DNA from: Synechococcus elongatus PCC 11801
Lineage (GTDB): Bacteria; Cyanobacteriota; Cyanobacteriia; Synechococcales; Synechococcaceae
Reading direction: 5' to 3'
DNA: 64,000 nucleotides
NCBI RefSeq assembly: GCF_003846445.2
Contig: NZ_CP030139.2
Location: 2,531,501 to 2,595,500, forward strand
Shown here piece by piece: positions 40,902 to 48,894 of this stretch. A model generated the notes under the pieces. The model was not told the origin of the DNA and made no database searches. It saw only the letters and a program-made list of their open reading frames with translations. How positions within the stretch are numbered: position 1 is the stretch's first letter; each line of letters opens with the position of its first letter. Both the position numbers and the translations under genes were made by a program.

Positions 40902-40933
40902 TGAAGTCTATATGTGTTCAAACGAGAGAACGA

Positions 40934-41707
40934 CTAGAGAGAATCGAGTTCGCGCTTCAGAGCCTCTAGCTCAGCATCGACGCTACTAGATTGCGAGACG
41001 TTGACCGGCGTTGGGTCCCCTGCGGGTAGCGCTGTTGTTGCGGTGGTTCCGCCAGCGAGCTGCGCTTTCATGGCTGCTAGCTCATCTTCAACATCACCGC
41101 CTGCTTCAAGCGCCGCAAACTGGCTTTCTAGATTTGTGCCAGCCAATTCAGCCGTGGCTTGTGCCTTGGCTTCCATTTGCAGCACTTTCTCCTCCATGCG
41201 CTCAAAAGCTGCCATCGAGCTATTGGTGCCCAAGCGCCCCACAGCTCCTTGCAGTTGCTCTTGCGCTTTGGCAGCTTGTGCCCGCGCCTTGAGCATGTCT
41301 TTCTTCGTTTTGGCTTCGGCGATTTTGCCTTCTAGTGCCACTAAGTTGCGCTTGAGTGTATCGACTTGCCCTGCTTGCTGATCGAGCTGAGTCTTGAGCG
41401 CCAGTGCTGTTTCACTGAAGGTTTTCTTGCGGCTCAGCGCTTGACGAGCCAGGTCTTCTTGACCTTTCTGCAGAGCCAATTGCGCCCGTTGCTGCCAGCT
41501 CGTGGCCTGCGTCTGCGCTTGGTTCATCTGTTGCTCAATGCGCTTTTGGCCGGCGATCGCCGTAGCCACCGCTTGCCGCAGTTGGATCAGATCCTCCTGC
41601 ATGTCCATCAGGGCTTGCTCGAGAATCTTTTCGGGATCCTCGGCCTTGCTGACCAAGTCATTCATGTTGGCTCGGACAACACGGCTAATGCGGTCGAAAA
41701 GTCCCAT
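40934..41707 (-). CDS. vipp1: Vesicle-inducing protein in plastids 1 (Vipp1/IM30, PspA family)
   Basis: 257 residues. The N-terminal amphipathic helix (MGLFDRISRVVRANMNDLV) binds membranes. A long coiled coil (residues 25-215, rich in Ala, Gln, Lys and Glu) matches PspA/ESCRT-III-like proteins. The additional C-terminal tail (from about 220, ending VDAELEALKRELDSL) distinguishes Vipp1 from bacterial PspA. It forms rings and rods that protect and remodel thylakoid and plasma membranes, and is needed for thylakoid maintenance. Monocistronic with its own terminator. The 206 bases upstream, to the next gene at 41914, show no gene. Confidence 0.95.
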   Translation of the reverse strand: MGLFDRISRVVRANMNDLVSKAEDPEKILEQALMDMQEDLIQLRQAVATAIAGQKRIEQQMNQAQTQATSWQQRAQLALQKGQEDLARQALSRKKTFSETALALKTQLDQQAGQVDTLKRNLVALEGKIAEAKTKKDMLKARAQAAKAQEQLQGAVGRLGTNSSMAAFERMEEKVLQMEAKAQATAELAGTNLESQFAALEAGGDVEDELAAMKAQLAGGTTATTALPAGDPTPVNVSQSSSVDAELEALKRELDSL

Positions 41708-41913
41708 GACGCAAACTTCCTATTCGCGTTGATGCTTCCCGCAGTCAAGACGGGGTTAGAGTCTCATCCCAAAAAGTGGGGAGAAGACGCTGCGGTTGGC
41801 GCTGAGCTTCAGTGTAGCAAGGAGGATCTGCCTGTCAGTCAAGTCCAGGATTTGACCCCTGGCTGGATTCCCGTCCTTGCCAACTTGGCTGGATTCAGCT
41901 TCCTGAGCAGGGC

Positions 41914-42528
41914 TTAGGGGGAAGTCTTTAGCTCGGTGCTATATCCCTGCTGCCGAAACTGTTGTTGGCGCTCTGTGGCGGCTTGACGATCGCGAAATTC
42001 ACCGACTAAGAGGCGATCGCCCTCCACTTGGGAGCCCGGAATCAGCGCTGCGAGCTGTTCTAAGCTCTGGCCGGGGCTAACTTGCACAAACAGTTGAAAG
42101 CGCGGGCGATCGCGGCCTTCTGGATTGATTTGGCTCAGGCGATCGAGGGTGAGGTCCGCAAATTCCCGCTGGCTGAGATCGGGGCCTTGGAACGCAACGG
42201 TAGGTGGGGCAGTCGGTGCAGGCGATCGCCGGACCAGTTGGCTAGCGATTCCCACGGCAACTACCAGCACGGCTGCCACGATAGAGAGCGCGTACAGCGG
42301 TGTGCGATCGACTGGAAGCAGCCGTCGCCAGCCTTGATGACTGGCGGCAAAGAGTGCTTCCGTCGAGTCATATTCCTGCTGAGGGGGTGGTGTCATTGGC
42401 GTGACGACCTTGTCCCAACCGGGGTTCGCCTGACTCCACTCTTGAAAACGTCGCAACTCCTGATCGAGAGTGCTGTCACTACCTTGCAGGATTCGTTGAA
42501 GTGGCTCGGGCAGAGATGAAGAAGGCAT
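41914..42528 (-). CDS. Single-pass membrane protein with SPOR-like C-terminus
   Basis: 204 residues. A cytoplasmic N-part with predicted helices (residues 1-75) is followed by one membrane segment (YALSIVAAVLVVAVGIASQLV, about 80-100), a Pro-rich linker and an extracytoplasmic domain ending RFQLFVQVSPGQSLEQL...RQAATERQQQFRQQGY. The alternating strand-helix pattern and final Q-G-Y resemble SPOR/peptidoglycan-binding domains, though conservation is weak. Function unknown; a cell-envelope role is inferred. Divergent from the DUF721 gene. Confidence 0.72.
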   Translation of the reverse strand: MPSSSLPEPLQRILQGSDSTLDQELRRFQEWSQANPGWDKVVTPMTPPPQQEYDSTEALFAASHQGWRRLLPVDRTPLYALSIVAAVLVVAVGIASQLVRRSPAPTAPPTVAFQGPDLSQREFADLTLDRLSQINPEGRDRPRFQLFVQVSPGQSLEQLAALIPGSQVEGDRLLVGEFRDRQAATERQQQFRQQGYSTELKTSP

Positions 42529-42626
42529 AACAATGGAGAGAGCCGAACGCGCTCGCTAGTGTAGCGGCTAGCTGGCCAACGCCAACCCTTGGTCTTCCTT
42601 AGCTTCCTTTGGCCCGGGTGCCTGTC

Positions 42627-43172
42627 ATGCAACCGCGATCGCTTGAACAGATCCTTCGACAGCTTCAGCAGGATCCTCGCTGGCAGCAGGATCGCACGCT
42701 GCGACAGATACAGCAGCGCTGGGCAGCGATTGTTGGGCCTGCGATCGCAGCTCAGGCAGAACCGGTGGCGATTCAGCGCCAAACCCTGCAAGTGGCTGTC
42801 AGTTCGGGCGCTTGGGCACAGACCTTAGGTTTTGAACGGCTACGGCTGCTGCAACGGCTGCGGCAAGAACTCAAAATCAGCGTGCAAGAGCTGAAAGACA
42901 TTCGCTTTTCGACCGCCTACCGCGATCGCCGCACAATTGCGACTCCCCTCGAATCCGATCGCCAACAACAGTCTTGGCAAGTGCACCCCTGCCGATTGGG
43001 GGAGACGTTCAACCCCGCGATCGCCAGTGACCCACTCCAACACCGCCGAGATCTGAGTCGTCGTCTTCCCCGCTGTCCCCGCTGCGGCATTCCTACCCCT
43101 CCCGGTGAACTCCAGCGCTGGCACTGTTGTGCGCTCTGCATTCGCCAACAGTGGGCTGATCCATCGCGGTGA
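42627..43172 (+). CDS. DUF721 (DciA-like) protein with C-terminal zinc-finger-like Cys
   Basis: 181 residues from ATG 42627; TTG 42609 and GTG 42618 are in frame and would add up to 6 residues. The N-terminal about 95 residues (LEQILRQLQQDPRWQQ, WAAIVGPAIAAQAEP, LQVAVSSGAWAQTLGFERLRLL) match DUF721, the domain of DciA that loads the replicative helicase in bacteria lacking DnaC. The C-terminal part has CPRCGIPTPPGELQRWHCCALC, a probable zinc ribbon. A DciA role is inferred from the domain, not proven. Confidence 0.85.
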   Translation: MQPRSLEQILRQLQQDPRWQQDRTLRQIQQRWAAIVGPAIAAQAEPVAIQRQTLQVAVSSGAWAQTLGFERLRLLQRLRQELKISVQELKDIRFSTAYRDRRTIATPLESDRQQQSWQVHPCRLGETFNPAIASDPLQHRRDLSRRLPRCPRCGIPTPPGELQRWHCCALCIRQQWADPSR

Positions 43173-43176
43173 AATT

Positions 43177-43204
43177 CTCAGGATTTTAATCTTGGACTCC
43201 TGAG
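43177..43204 (+). terminator. Weak hairpin after the DUF721 gene
   Basis: CTCAGGA (43177-43183) and TCCTGAG (43198-43204) form a 7-bp stem with a 14-base loop and no U-run. The rest of the gap to 43476 shows no gene; it is comparatively AT-rich and probably holds the upstream region of the next gene. Confidence 0.35.
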
Positions 43205-43476
43205 GGTTGTCCTTCTCAGCATGCTGTTCACTCATGGATTGTCTGTCATTCTTCTTGATCCCCGACCTTAAAGCCCAAAAAACTCTGCTGTTTGCGTCTA
43301 AATTGTCGGGAGATAAATTTCTAGATGTTACGAGTTCACGAAAAGATTCTTAAGCAGGCTCTCAGAAATTGCAGCCCAATAACGCCGACTGCTCCTAGCT
43401 TCTGAGGTGATCCTCGCCCCTCAAAGTTAAGAATGACTTTGGGATCATAGGGTCGTGATGCGTGGGTGCGATCGCA

Positions 43477-43725
43477 ATGGCTGATTCCGCTACAACCTGT
43501 CGGTACTGCCAGTTCTACAGAGCCGATCGCCGCTGGGCTGGTGAGTGTCAACTCCTCCAAGTCAGCGTGGGCAGTGATTGGCCTGCCTGCCGATCCAGTA
43601 GTCAACTGTTTTCCGAACCCACTGCTGCGGTTCCTGCCCTCAGTGCAGCTCCAGTCTTGTCAATGACTGAAGCAGAGTGGAGTGCTGAGGCTCAAGGCGC
43701 TTATTTCAAAGCAGGGGTCGCTTAG
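43477..43725 (+). CDS. Small four-cysteine protein, unknown
   Basis: 82 residues from ATG 43477; a GTG at 43462 is in frame. The first 40 residues hold a compact set of Cys, [22 protein letters not shown] and WPACRS, arranged CxxC-x12-C-x13-C, consistent with a structural zinc or iron-sulfur site. The C-terminal half is low-complexity (Ala, Ser, Pro). It resembles short conserved cyanobacterial proteins I cannot name. Its last 4 bases overlap the convergent ruvC stop. Confidence 0.72.
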   Translation: MADSATTCRYCQFYRADRRWAGECQLLQVSVGSDWPACRSSSQLFSEPTAAVPALSAAPVLSMTEAEWSAEAQGAYFKAGVA

Positions 43726-44207
43726 CCTGCTTGCTGGAACCAAGCCGTCAAAGCTAAAGCAACCGCATCTGCTGCATCATCGGGGCGCGGAATTGCGTCC
43801 AGTTGAAGCTCGCGTTGGACAGCTTGCTGCACTGCTAACTTCGGTGCATTGCCGTAGCCAGTCAGTGCTTGTTTGACCTGAGCAGGCGTGAACTCACAGT
43901 AGGGCAAGCGGCGCTGTCGCAACACCAGCATTAGAACACCGCGAGCCTGAGCAACCGCGATCGTGTTGCCCATGCGGTAGAAAAATAGCTTCTCAACCGC
44001 GACGGCATCCGGCTGCACCAGATCGATCAGTTGATGCAAATCCTGATAGATCGTTTCGAGGCGATCGCCAATCTCCGCCCCAGCAGGCGTGGAAATGACG
44101 CCGAAGTCCAGCAGTTCCAATCCGCCTTGGCGGGAGTCGGGACAGAGCAGCGCCCCAAATCCCACGATCGCTAACCCCGGATCCAGGCCGAGAATGCGTT
44201 GCCCCAC
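43722..44207 (-). CDS. ruvC: Crossover junction endodeoxyribonuclease
   Basis: 161 residues. Resolves Holliday junctions with RuvAB. The RNase-H-like fold has the catalytic acids in LGLDPGLA (Asp), [21 protein letters not shown] (Glu) and [14 protein letters not shown] (two Asp). Length is normal. It starts 7 bases after the radical-SAM gene stop, so it is probably the last gene of cpcT - radical-SAM - ruvC. Confidence 0.96.
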   Translation of the reverse strand: MGQRILGLDPGLAIVGFGALLCPDSRQGGLELLDFGVISTPAGAEIGDRLETIYQDLHQLIDLVQPDAVAVEKLFFYRMGNTIAVAQARGVLMLVLRQRRLPYCEFTPAQVKQALTGYGNAPKLAVQQAVQRELQLDAIPRPDDAADAVALALTAWFQQAG

Positions 44208-44214
44208 GATCGCG

Positions 44215-45825
44215 CTAGGAAACCGAAGCCAGCGATCGCACCGGCGCTTCAGGCACTGGGGCGGTCAAGGCTTCTGCCAAAGGCGATCGCCCCAGCCGGT
44301 TTTCCAGCAACTGCATCACCTCACGACCAAAGTCGTAGGGATTGCGCTGGAAGGCTTCTAGGCAGACTTCACCGAAGAAGGAGCCCATCGGTTCCGGATT
44401 CCAGAGCAGCTTTTTCGCCGTCCAAGGCATCATGCTCATCGGGTTGTAATCCCGCTTTAGCACGCCCTGTTCAAAGGCGTAATCTTCAAGGTGCGTGTGG
44501 GGTTGGAGTCCAATGAAGAAGATCGCTGGCTCGACTTTATCCGCACCGAAAATCGCTTCTAATTCACGGTGATAGGCGATCGTTTGGCGGATCGTCTCTT
44601 CCCGCTCATCAATCACGTTGAACGAGTAGTTAACTGACACTAAGTCATTGAAGCCAGCTGCTTTGAGGGCACGACAGTTTTCCAGAACTGTGCGCAGGTT
44701 GTAGCCCATGCGCATTTTGCGAACCAGTTCTTGCGAACCGCTGGTGATGCCGATCTCGAAGTAGTTCATGCCGGTCTGAACCATCAGCTCAGCCAGCTCC
44801 GGATCGAGATTATCGGCACGAATATAAGCTGCCCAGTGAATATCGGTTAGACCCGCTGCAAGAATTTCCCGTAGCAGTACTTTGGCGTCTTCGATGTAGC
44901 GGCGCGCCGGAATAAATTGGGCGTCGGTAAACCAGAAGTTGCGCACACCGCGATCGTAGAGCTGGCGCATTTCCGCCACGACCTCCGCCGCCGGATTAAC
45001 GCGAACTTGCTTGCCTTCAACGACTGTGTAGACGCAATAGCAGCAGTTGTGCGGGCAGCCGCGTTTGGTTTGGACGCCGATGTAGAAGTCGCCATCCGCC
45101 AAGTAGTAATTGAACGCCGGCCAAATCGACTCGATGTAGTCGTAGTTGCAGGACGTTTTGATCAGCGGCGTCGGTTGCTCGTGGATCAGGCGCGATCGCG
45201 GTTTTTCGGCACCAGCAATGTAGCAGCGTTCTTGGGCGATCGATTCACCGCGTAGCAGTTTCTCCAGCAGCGTCTCACCTTCGCCCACTGAGACGATCGT
45301 GCCCTTGGCAAGTTTGTTGCCGAGCTGCTCATAGAAGACGCTGACGGCACCGCCACCCACAACCGTTCGCACATCAGGACAGTAGCGCTGCGATCGTTTC
45401 TGAGCCCGTTTGATCAGCCCCAAATTACGCCAGAGTTCCGTGTAGTAGGCGCTGACCACTTGGAAACCACCGAGGGCACCCCGCAGCCGAATCAGAGGAT
45501 TGCGACCGTAGTAGAACTCAAACGAGTTTTGGAGCGGATTACCGCCGCGTCCACCTACCGGTGCGTAGATCTGAATATCCCGCCAAGAGAAGACGAGAAG
45601 CGTCGGCCGGAACTGATCGATCGCCCGATCAAGTGCCCCTTTGTAGTCCAGCGGGGGCACGGTGCCGAGGTCAAAGATCTGCTGCTCGATCGCCGGAAAC
45701 TGCTTGTGGACATGATCTGCAAGGTAGACCACGCCGATCGGAAAGATCGGGTTGCAAGGAAGACGGACGTAAAGAATGCGATCGGCCACAGCCACAGCAC
45801 AAGACCCAAGACCTCTTTCCACCAT
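44215..45825 (-). CDS. B12-binding radical-SAM protein (BchE-like superfamily)
   Basis: 536 residues as drawn from ATG 45825; GTG 45795 or 45789 ([11 protein letters not shown]) could be the real start. The N-terminal cobalamin-binding-like Rossmann part (about residues 15-210) is followed by the radical-SAM core with the cluster motif [10 protein letters not shown] (CxxxCxxC) and [15 protein letters not shown]. It is similar to proteins often annotated as Mg-protoporphyrin monomethyl-ester cyclase (BchE), but in oxygenic cyanobacteria the aerobic AcsF/ChlM route does that job, so the true substrate is uncertain. Located between cpcT and ruvC. Confidence 0.85.
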   Translation of the reverse strand: MVERGLGSCAVAVADRILYVRLPCNPIFPIGVVYLADHVHKQFPAIEQQIFDLGTVPPLDYKGALDRAIDQFRPTLLVFSWRDIQIYAPVGGRGGNPLQNSFEFYYGRNPLIRLRGALGGFQVVSAYYTELWRNLGLIKRAQKRSQRYCPDVRTVVGGGAVSVFYEQLGNKLAKGTIVSVGEGETLLEKLLRGESIAQERCYIAGAEKPRSRLIHEQPTPLIKTSCNYDYIESIWPAFNYYLADGDFYIGVQTKRGCPHNCCYCVYTVVEGKQVRVNPAAEVVAEMRQLYDRGVRNFWFTDAQFIPARRYIEDAKVLLREILAAGLTDIHWAAYIRADNLDPELAELMVQTGMNYFEIGITSGSQELVRKMRMGYNLRTVLENCRALKAAGFNDLVSVNYSFNVIDEREETIRQTIAYHRELEAIFGADKVEPAIFFIGLQPHTHLEDYAFEQGVLKRDYNPMSMMPWTAKKLLWNPEPMGSFFGEVCLEAFQRNPYDFGREVMQLLENRLGRSPLAEALTAPVPEAPVRSLASVS

Positions 45826-45860
45826 AGCGAGGTCTGATCAGGACTCGGATTTAGTGGCAA

Positions 45861-46454
45861 CTAAGGAGTGGGGACTTCGTCGGCAAAACTGTGCCAGCGC
45901 AGGAAGTGAAATGGCCCCGCCACCGATCCCCACACCTGCTCATCGGTTTCAGGATGACGGCCGCGATCAAGGCTGATCATCTTCTCCTCGTCTACTTCGA
46001 ATTCACTTTCGAGGTAGGTGGACTGACCTTTGCGCTCGACAATGCAGCCTTTGCCCGGCTCCACCACACCTTTGAAGCCGTTCCCTGTCCAATGGGTGAT
46101 GAAAGTGCAGCCCGGAAGTTTTTCAAGGCGATCGCGGCTCAACTTAGACAGGCGATCGCGATCGCGGGAAGCGCCAAACAGGTCCTCGCCATTGATGACC
46201 CGGAAGTTCTCAATTTCGATGTGATCGCCAGCTGGAACGAGCTTGAGCACCCGGGCACGATAGGGCTGATTGACGTCGAGGTCGTAGGCTTGCTCCACAT
46301 AGAGACTCAAACCATCTAAAACCTCTAGCGCCAGCGGCCTCATGCAGACGCGGATATGGGCAAAAAAGGGTGGATTTTCGAAGGCTTGGGCTTGATTGCT
46401 GAAGTCGGCAGCCAGCCAGCGGGCTAGCGTCAGCACGTCGGTGGCATGGGTCAT
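45861..46454 (-). CDS. cpcT: Phycocyanobilin lyase for beta-phycocyanin Cys-153
   Basis: 197 residues from ATG 46454 (MTHATDVLTLARWLAADFSNQAQAF); the longer frame to 46553 is not coding-like. The CpcT/CpeT family is a T-type lyase with a beta-barrel fold. It keeps SLYVEQAYDLDVNQPYRARVL, GCIVERKGQSTYLESEFEVDE and SLDRGRHPETDEQVWG. It attaches phycocyanobilin to Cys-153 of the phycocyanin beta subunit. It is closer to what I recall as canonical CpcT than the copy at 17257, so the symbol is given to this one. First gene of a probable three-gene run, and divergent from sodB. Confidence 0.88.
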   Translation of the reverse strand: MTHATDVLTLARWLAADFSNQAQAFENPPFFAHIRVCMRPLALEVLDGLSLYVEQAYDLDVNQPYRARVLKLVPAGDHIEIENFRVINGEDLFGASRDRDRLSKLSRDRLEKLPGCTFITHWTGNGFKGVVEPGKGCIVERKGQSTYLESEFEVDEEKMISLDRGRHPETDEQVWGSVAGPFHFLRWHSFADEVPTP

Positions 46455-46612
46455 TGGGCTCAGCTCACAATCTGCAGGTTCAACTATCGCAGATGGCGGT
46501 GGCGCCCCAAGCGAGCTGTCGGCACCTTGTGCCCTAGAAGACGCGCCTACCAAGGAGCGGGCCGGTTTTTATTACTCTAGGTAAAGACAACCCGCTCAAG
46601 GGAACACGACTC

Positions 46613-47218
46613 ATGTCCTACGAATTGCCAGCATTGCCCTTCGACTACACCGCACTGGCGCCTTACATCACTAAGGAAACGCTGGAATTCCACCACGACA
46701 AGCACCACGCGGCCTACGTCAACAACTACAACAACGCTGTCAAAGACACCGAGCTGGACAGCCAGCCGATCGAAGCTGTGATCAAAGCGATCGCAGGCGA
46801 CGCCAGCAAAGCCGGTCTGTTCAACAACGCGGCGCAAGCTTGGAACCACTCTTTCTACTGGAACTCGATCAAACCCAACGGTGGCGGCGCTCCTACCGGT
46901 GCTTTGGCCGACAAAATCGCAGCTGACTTCGGCAGCTTCGAAAACTTCGTGGCCGAGTTCAAACAAGCAGCAGCCACCCAATTCGGCAGCGGCTGGGCAT
47001 GGTTGGTACTGGACAACGGCAGCCTGAAAATCACCAAAACGGGCAACGCTGACACCCCGATCGCCCATGGTCAAACCCCGCTGTTGACCATCGATGTCTG
47101 GGAACACGCCTATTACCTCGACTACCAAAATCGTCGTCCCGACTACATCAGCACCTTCGTTGAGAAGCTGGCTAACTGGGACTTCGCTTCAGCAAACTAC
47201 GAAGCTGCGATCGCCTAG
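46613..47218 (+). CDS. sodB: Iron superoxide dismutase
   Basis: 201 residues. Removes superoxide in the cytosol. The metal ligands are His in FHHDKHHAAYV, His in WNHSFYW, and Asp/His in DVWEHAYYLDY. The segment AAQAWNHSFYW and GWAWLV are those of Fe-type rather than Mn-type enzymes. Codon use is strongly biased to favoured codons (AAC, GGC, CTG), as expected for an abundant protein. AAGGGAA lies about 10 bases before the start. A terminator follows at 47257. Confidence 0.97.
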   Translation: MSYELPALPFDYTALAPYITKETLEFHHDKHHAAYVNNYNNAVKDTELDSQPIEAVIKAIAGDASKAGLFNNAAQAWNHSFYWNSIKPNGGGAPTGALADKIAADFGSFENFVAEFKQAAATQFGSGWAWLVLDNGSLKITKTGNADTPIAHGQTPLLTIDVWEHAYYLDYQNRRPDYISTFVEKLANWDFASANYEAAIA

Positions 47219-47256
47219 ATTGCACCTGAACTAACGCTGCTCTGACAGCGATCGCT

Positions 47257-47291
47257 AACGCTCGGCTTCGGTCGGGCGTTGCGCGTTTTAG
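47257..47291 (+). terminator. Terminator downstream of sodB
   Basis: AACGCTCG (47257-47264) pairs with CGGGCGTT (47273-47280), with one G-U pair, around GCTTCGGT, which contains the stable TTCG tetraloop core. GCGCGTTTTA follows. It begins 39 bases after the sodB stop. Confidence 0.65.
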
Positions 47292-47322
47292 GCTGAGAAA
47301 GTCGCTTTTCGCAGAAACCGCC

Positions 47323-47907
47323 GTGCCCCTCAGCGATCGCGCCCGCCAACTCTTACCCCAAGCTCGCCTGACTAACTTTCAGTCTTGGCAAGCCGAGATT
47401 TCGGCGGAGCTGCTGACGCGCTTCCAAGCGGCTGAGGATGAGCAGCGCTTTCTCAGTGATGCCGATTTAGTTGCGATCGCCTTAGCCTGCCTCCCCAATG
47501 CCAACCCAACGGCAGCCCGATTTCTGCGCGATGACGCCGAGGAATTGATCGCGATCGCCCGCGCTGATTTGCTTGAGCGTTTTCCGGGCATCACGGAACC
47601 GGGTGGGGCGCTCTACCCCGAGGTGCGATCGCAGTCTTGCTGGCGCGATTGCTGGCAGTTTTTGCGCTGCCTTAGCTACGGCGTGGCAGCAGGACGAGCC
47701 GACTATGCCACACCTGCAGGCTTTGAAGCTTTGGCGGTGGTTTACGAAGAATTAGAAGTACCGATCGCAGCGATGCAACAGGCGATCGAAACGCTACTAG
47801 GCGTTGCACTGAAGCGATTTCCACCGGAAGTGCAAGCGCAACTTCAGCCCTGTTGTGCAACACTCCAAACCGGTATTCAAGCGATCGCAATAACCCTAAG
47901 CACATAA
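47323..47907 (+). CDS. Orphan phycobilisome-domain (phycobiliprotein-fold) protein
   Basis: 194 residues from GTG 47323. The central part, LYPEVRSQSCWRDCWQFLR followed by CLSYGVAAGRADYATP, aligns with the region around the bilin-binding Cys-84 of phycocyanin and allophycocyanin (CxRDxxxxLRxxxYxxxxGD). Cys106, Arg108 and Asp109 match the Cys, Arg and Asp that hold and position the bilin. The start and end are divergent from antenna subunits and it is longer than they are. No partner subunit is next to it. It may bind a bilin or be a phycobilisome-related regulatory or chaperone protein. Last gene before the AT-rich island. Confidence 0.78.
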   Translation: MPLSDRARQLLPQARLTNFQSWQAEISAELLTRFQAAEDEQRFLSDADLVAIALACLPNANPTAARFLRDDAEELIAIARADLLERFPGITEPGGALYPEVRSQSCWRDCWQFLRCLSYGVAAGRADYATPAGFEALAVVYEELEVPIAAMQQAIETLLGVALKRFPPEVQAQLQPCCATLQTGIQAIAITLST

Positions 47908-48065
47908 AAAATTGCGATTAAGTAAGACATCAAGCCGCCAATAAGTCGAGGTTTAGCTATTAGCTAGCCCTTAAAAAATTCTTGAAATTAATTATAGAGA
48001 CAGAAGTTTTATCTGTATTTAATCCTAGATTCACTAAAAATAATCTGTAGAGACCTAAAGGTAAT

Positions 48066-48893
48066 ATGACGCCTCTATTTAATGTGGGTAGCTATGTTGA
48101 AGAGACCCGTTTTGGTGCGACTCAGCATGACTCTTATCACAATATTTCTGGACGAGGGCAAAGCCGTAGATTAAAACAGGGGCAAATTATTAAACTGACA
48201 CCCAGATTCTTTGTTTCTGGGTTTGATGCACTAATTCAATGGACTGACGGTACTAAAGACTGCAGAGTTGCAGGCCAATATCATCTCAATTTATTACCCG
48301 CTCCAAATCTAAAAAAGAGATTATTAGCTGGCAAATTCGACTGTCTTTACCACATGACTCACATACAAAATTTATCATCAATTCTGGCAAGTGGAATTCT
48401 AAGCAATGCTGAAATCAAAAGAAGAAGAGTCTCAATTGCTGATATTTCTGATTCGTCAGTACAAGCGAGAAGAGATGAGATTGAGCCAATTTACGATCGA
48501 AGTATTCATGAGTATGTTCCTTTTTACTTAAATCCTAAAAATCCAATGCTCTACAGGCGAAAAGAGATGCAAAATGAAATTGTAATCATTGCTGTTTCAA
48601 CGTCTGTTCTCAGTTCTAATTGTCATGTTTTTACTGATGGCAATGCAGCTGCCAATGCCACGCTATTTTCTGATGATGAAAGTGTCATCAACAATTCAAA
48701 AGATGTTCTATGTGCCCAGTACTGGACAGACTATGATGACGGCAAACGTCGTAGATGTGCTGAAGTCTTGGTTTATCCAAGTGTTGGAGTAAAATACATA
48801 GAAAAAATAGCATGTAACAATGAGGCTACTCGTGCACATGTTGCATCAATAACTAATATCCAATCAACCATTGAAAAAGGACTTTACTTCTAA
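48066..48893 (+). CDS. darT: DarT-type DNA ADP-ribosyltransferase toxin with N-terminal extension
   Basis: 275 residues. The DarT core (about residues 92-250, formerly DUF4433) shows LYHMTHIQNLSSILASGIL at its start with conserved His, SNAEIKRRRVSI, YVPFYLNPKNPMLYRRK (NAD-binding loop) and RRCAEVLVYPSV, whose Glu233 fits the catalytic Glu. DarT enzymes attach ADP-ribose to bases in single-stranded DNA, blocking replication, and act in phage defence and growth control. The first about 91 residues are extra relative to typical DarT (about 210 residues) and contain a beta-rich stretch (QGQIIKLTPRFFV, ALIQWTDG, CRVAG). The gene is AT-rich, unlike its neighbours. The darG start is one base after this stop. 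Confidence 0.9.
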   Translation: MTPLFNVGSYVEETRFGATQHDSYHNISGRGQSRRLKQGQIIKLTPRFFVSGFDALIQWTDGTKDCRVAGQYHLNLLPAPNLKKRLLAGKFDCLYHMTHIQNLSSILASGILSNAEIKRRRVSIADISDSSVQARRDEIEPIYDRSIHEYVPFYLNPKNPMLYRRKEMQNEIVIIAVSTSVLSSNCHVFTDGNAAANATLFSDDESVINNSKDVLCAQYWTDYDDGKRRRCAEVLVYPSVGVKYIEKIACNNEATRAHVASITNIQSTIEKGLYF

Positions 48894-48894
48894 G

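Noticed and set aside
44215-45825. Naming the radical-SAM protein bchE
   Set aside because: The motif places it in the superfamily only; an oxygenic cyanobacterium uses the oxygen-dependent cyclase, so the name would overstate what is seen.
46455-46553. Extended N-terminus for CpcT
   Set aside because: The extra 33 residues are low-complexity and not shared with the CpcT paralog at 17257, which starts at the equivalent of ATG 46454.
47908-48065. Left edge of the island as an attachment site
   Set aside because: I searched by eye for direct repeats between this edge and 49590-49640 and for a tRNA 3' end and found neither.
48871-48894. TTG 48871 as the start of darG, overlapping darT
   Set aside because: No ribosome site precedes it, and the macrodomain begins normally from ATG 48895.
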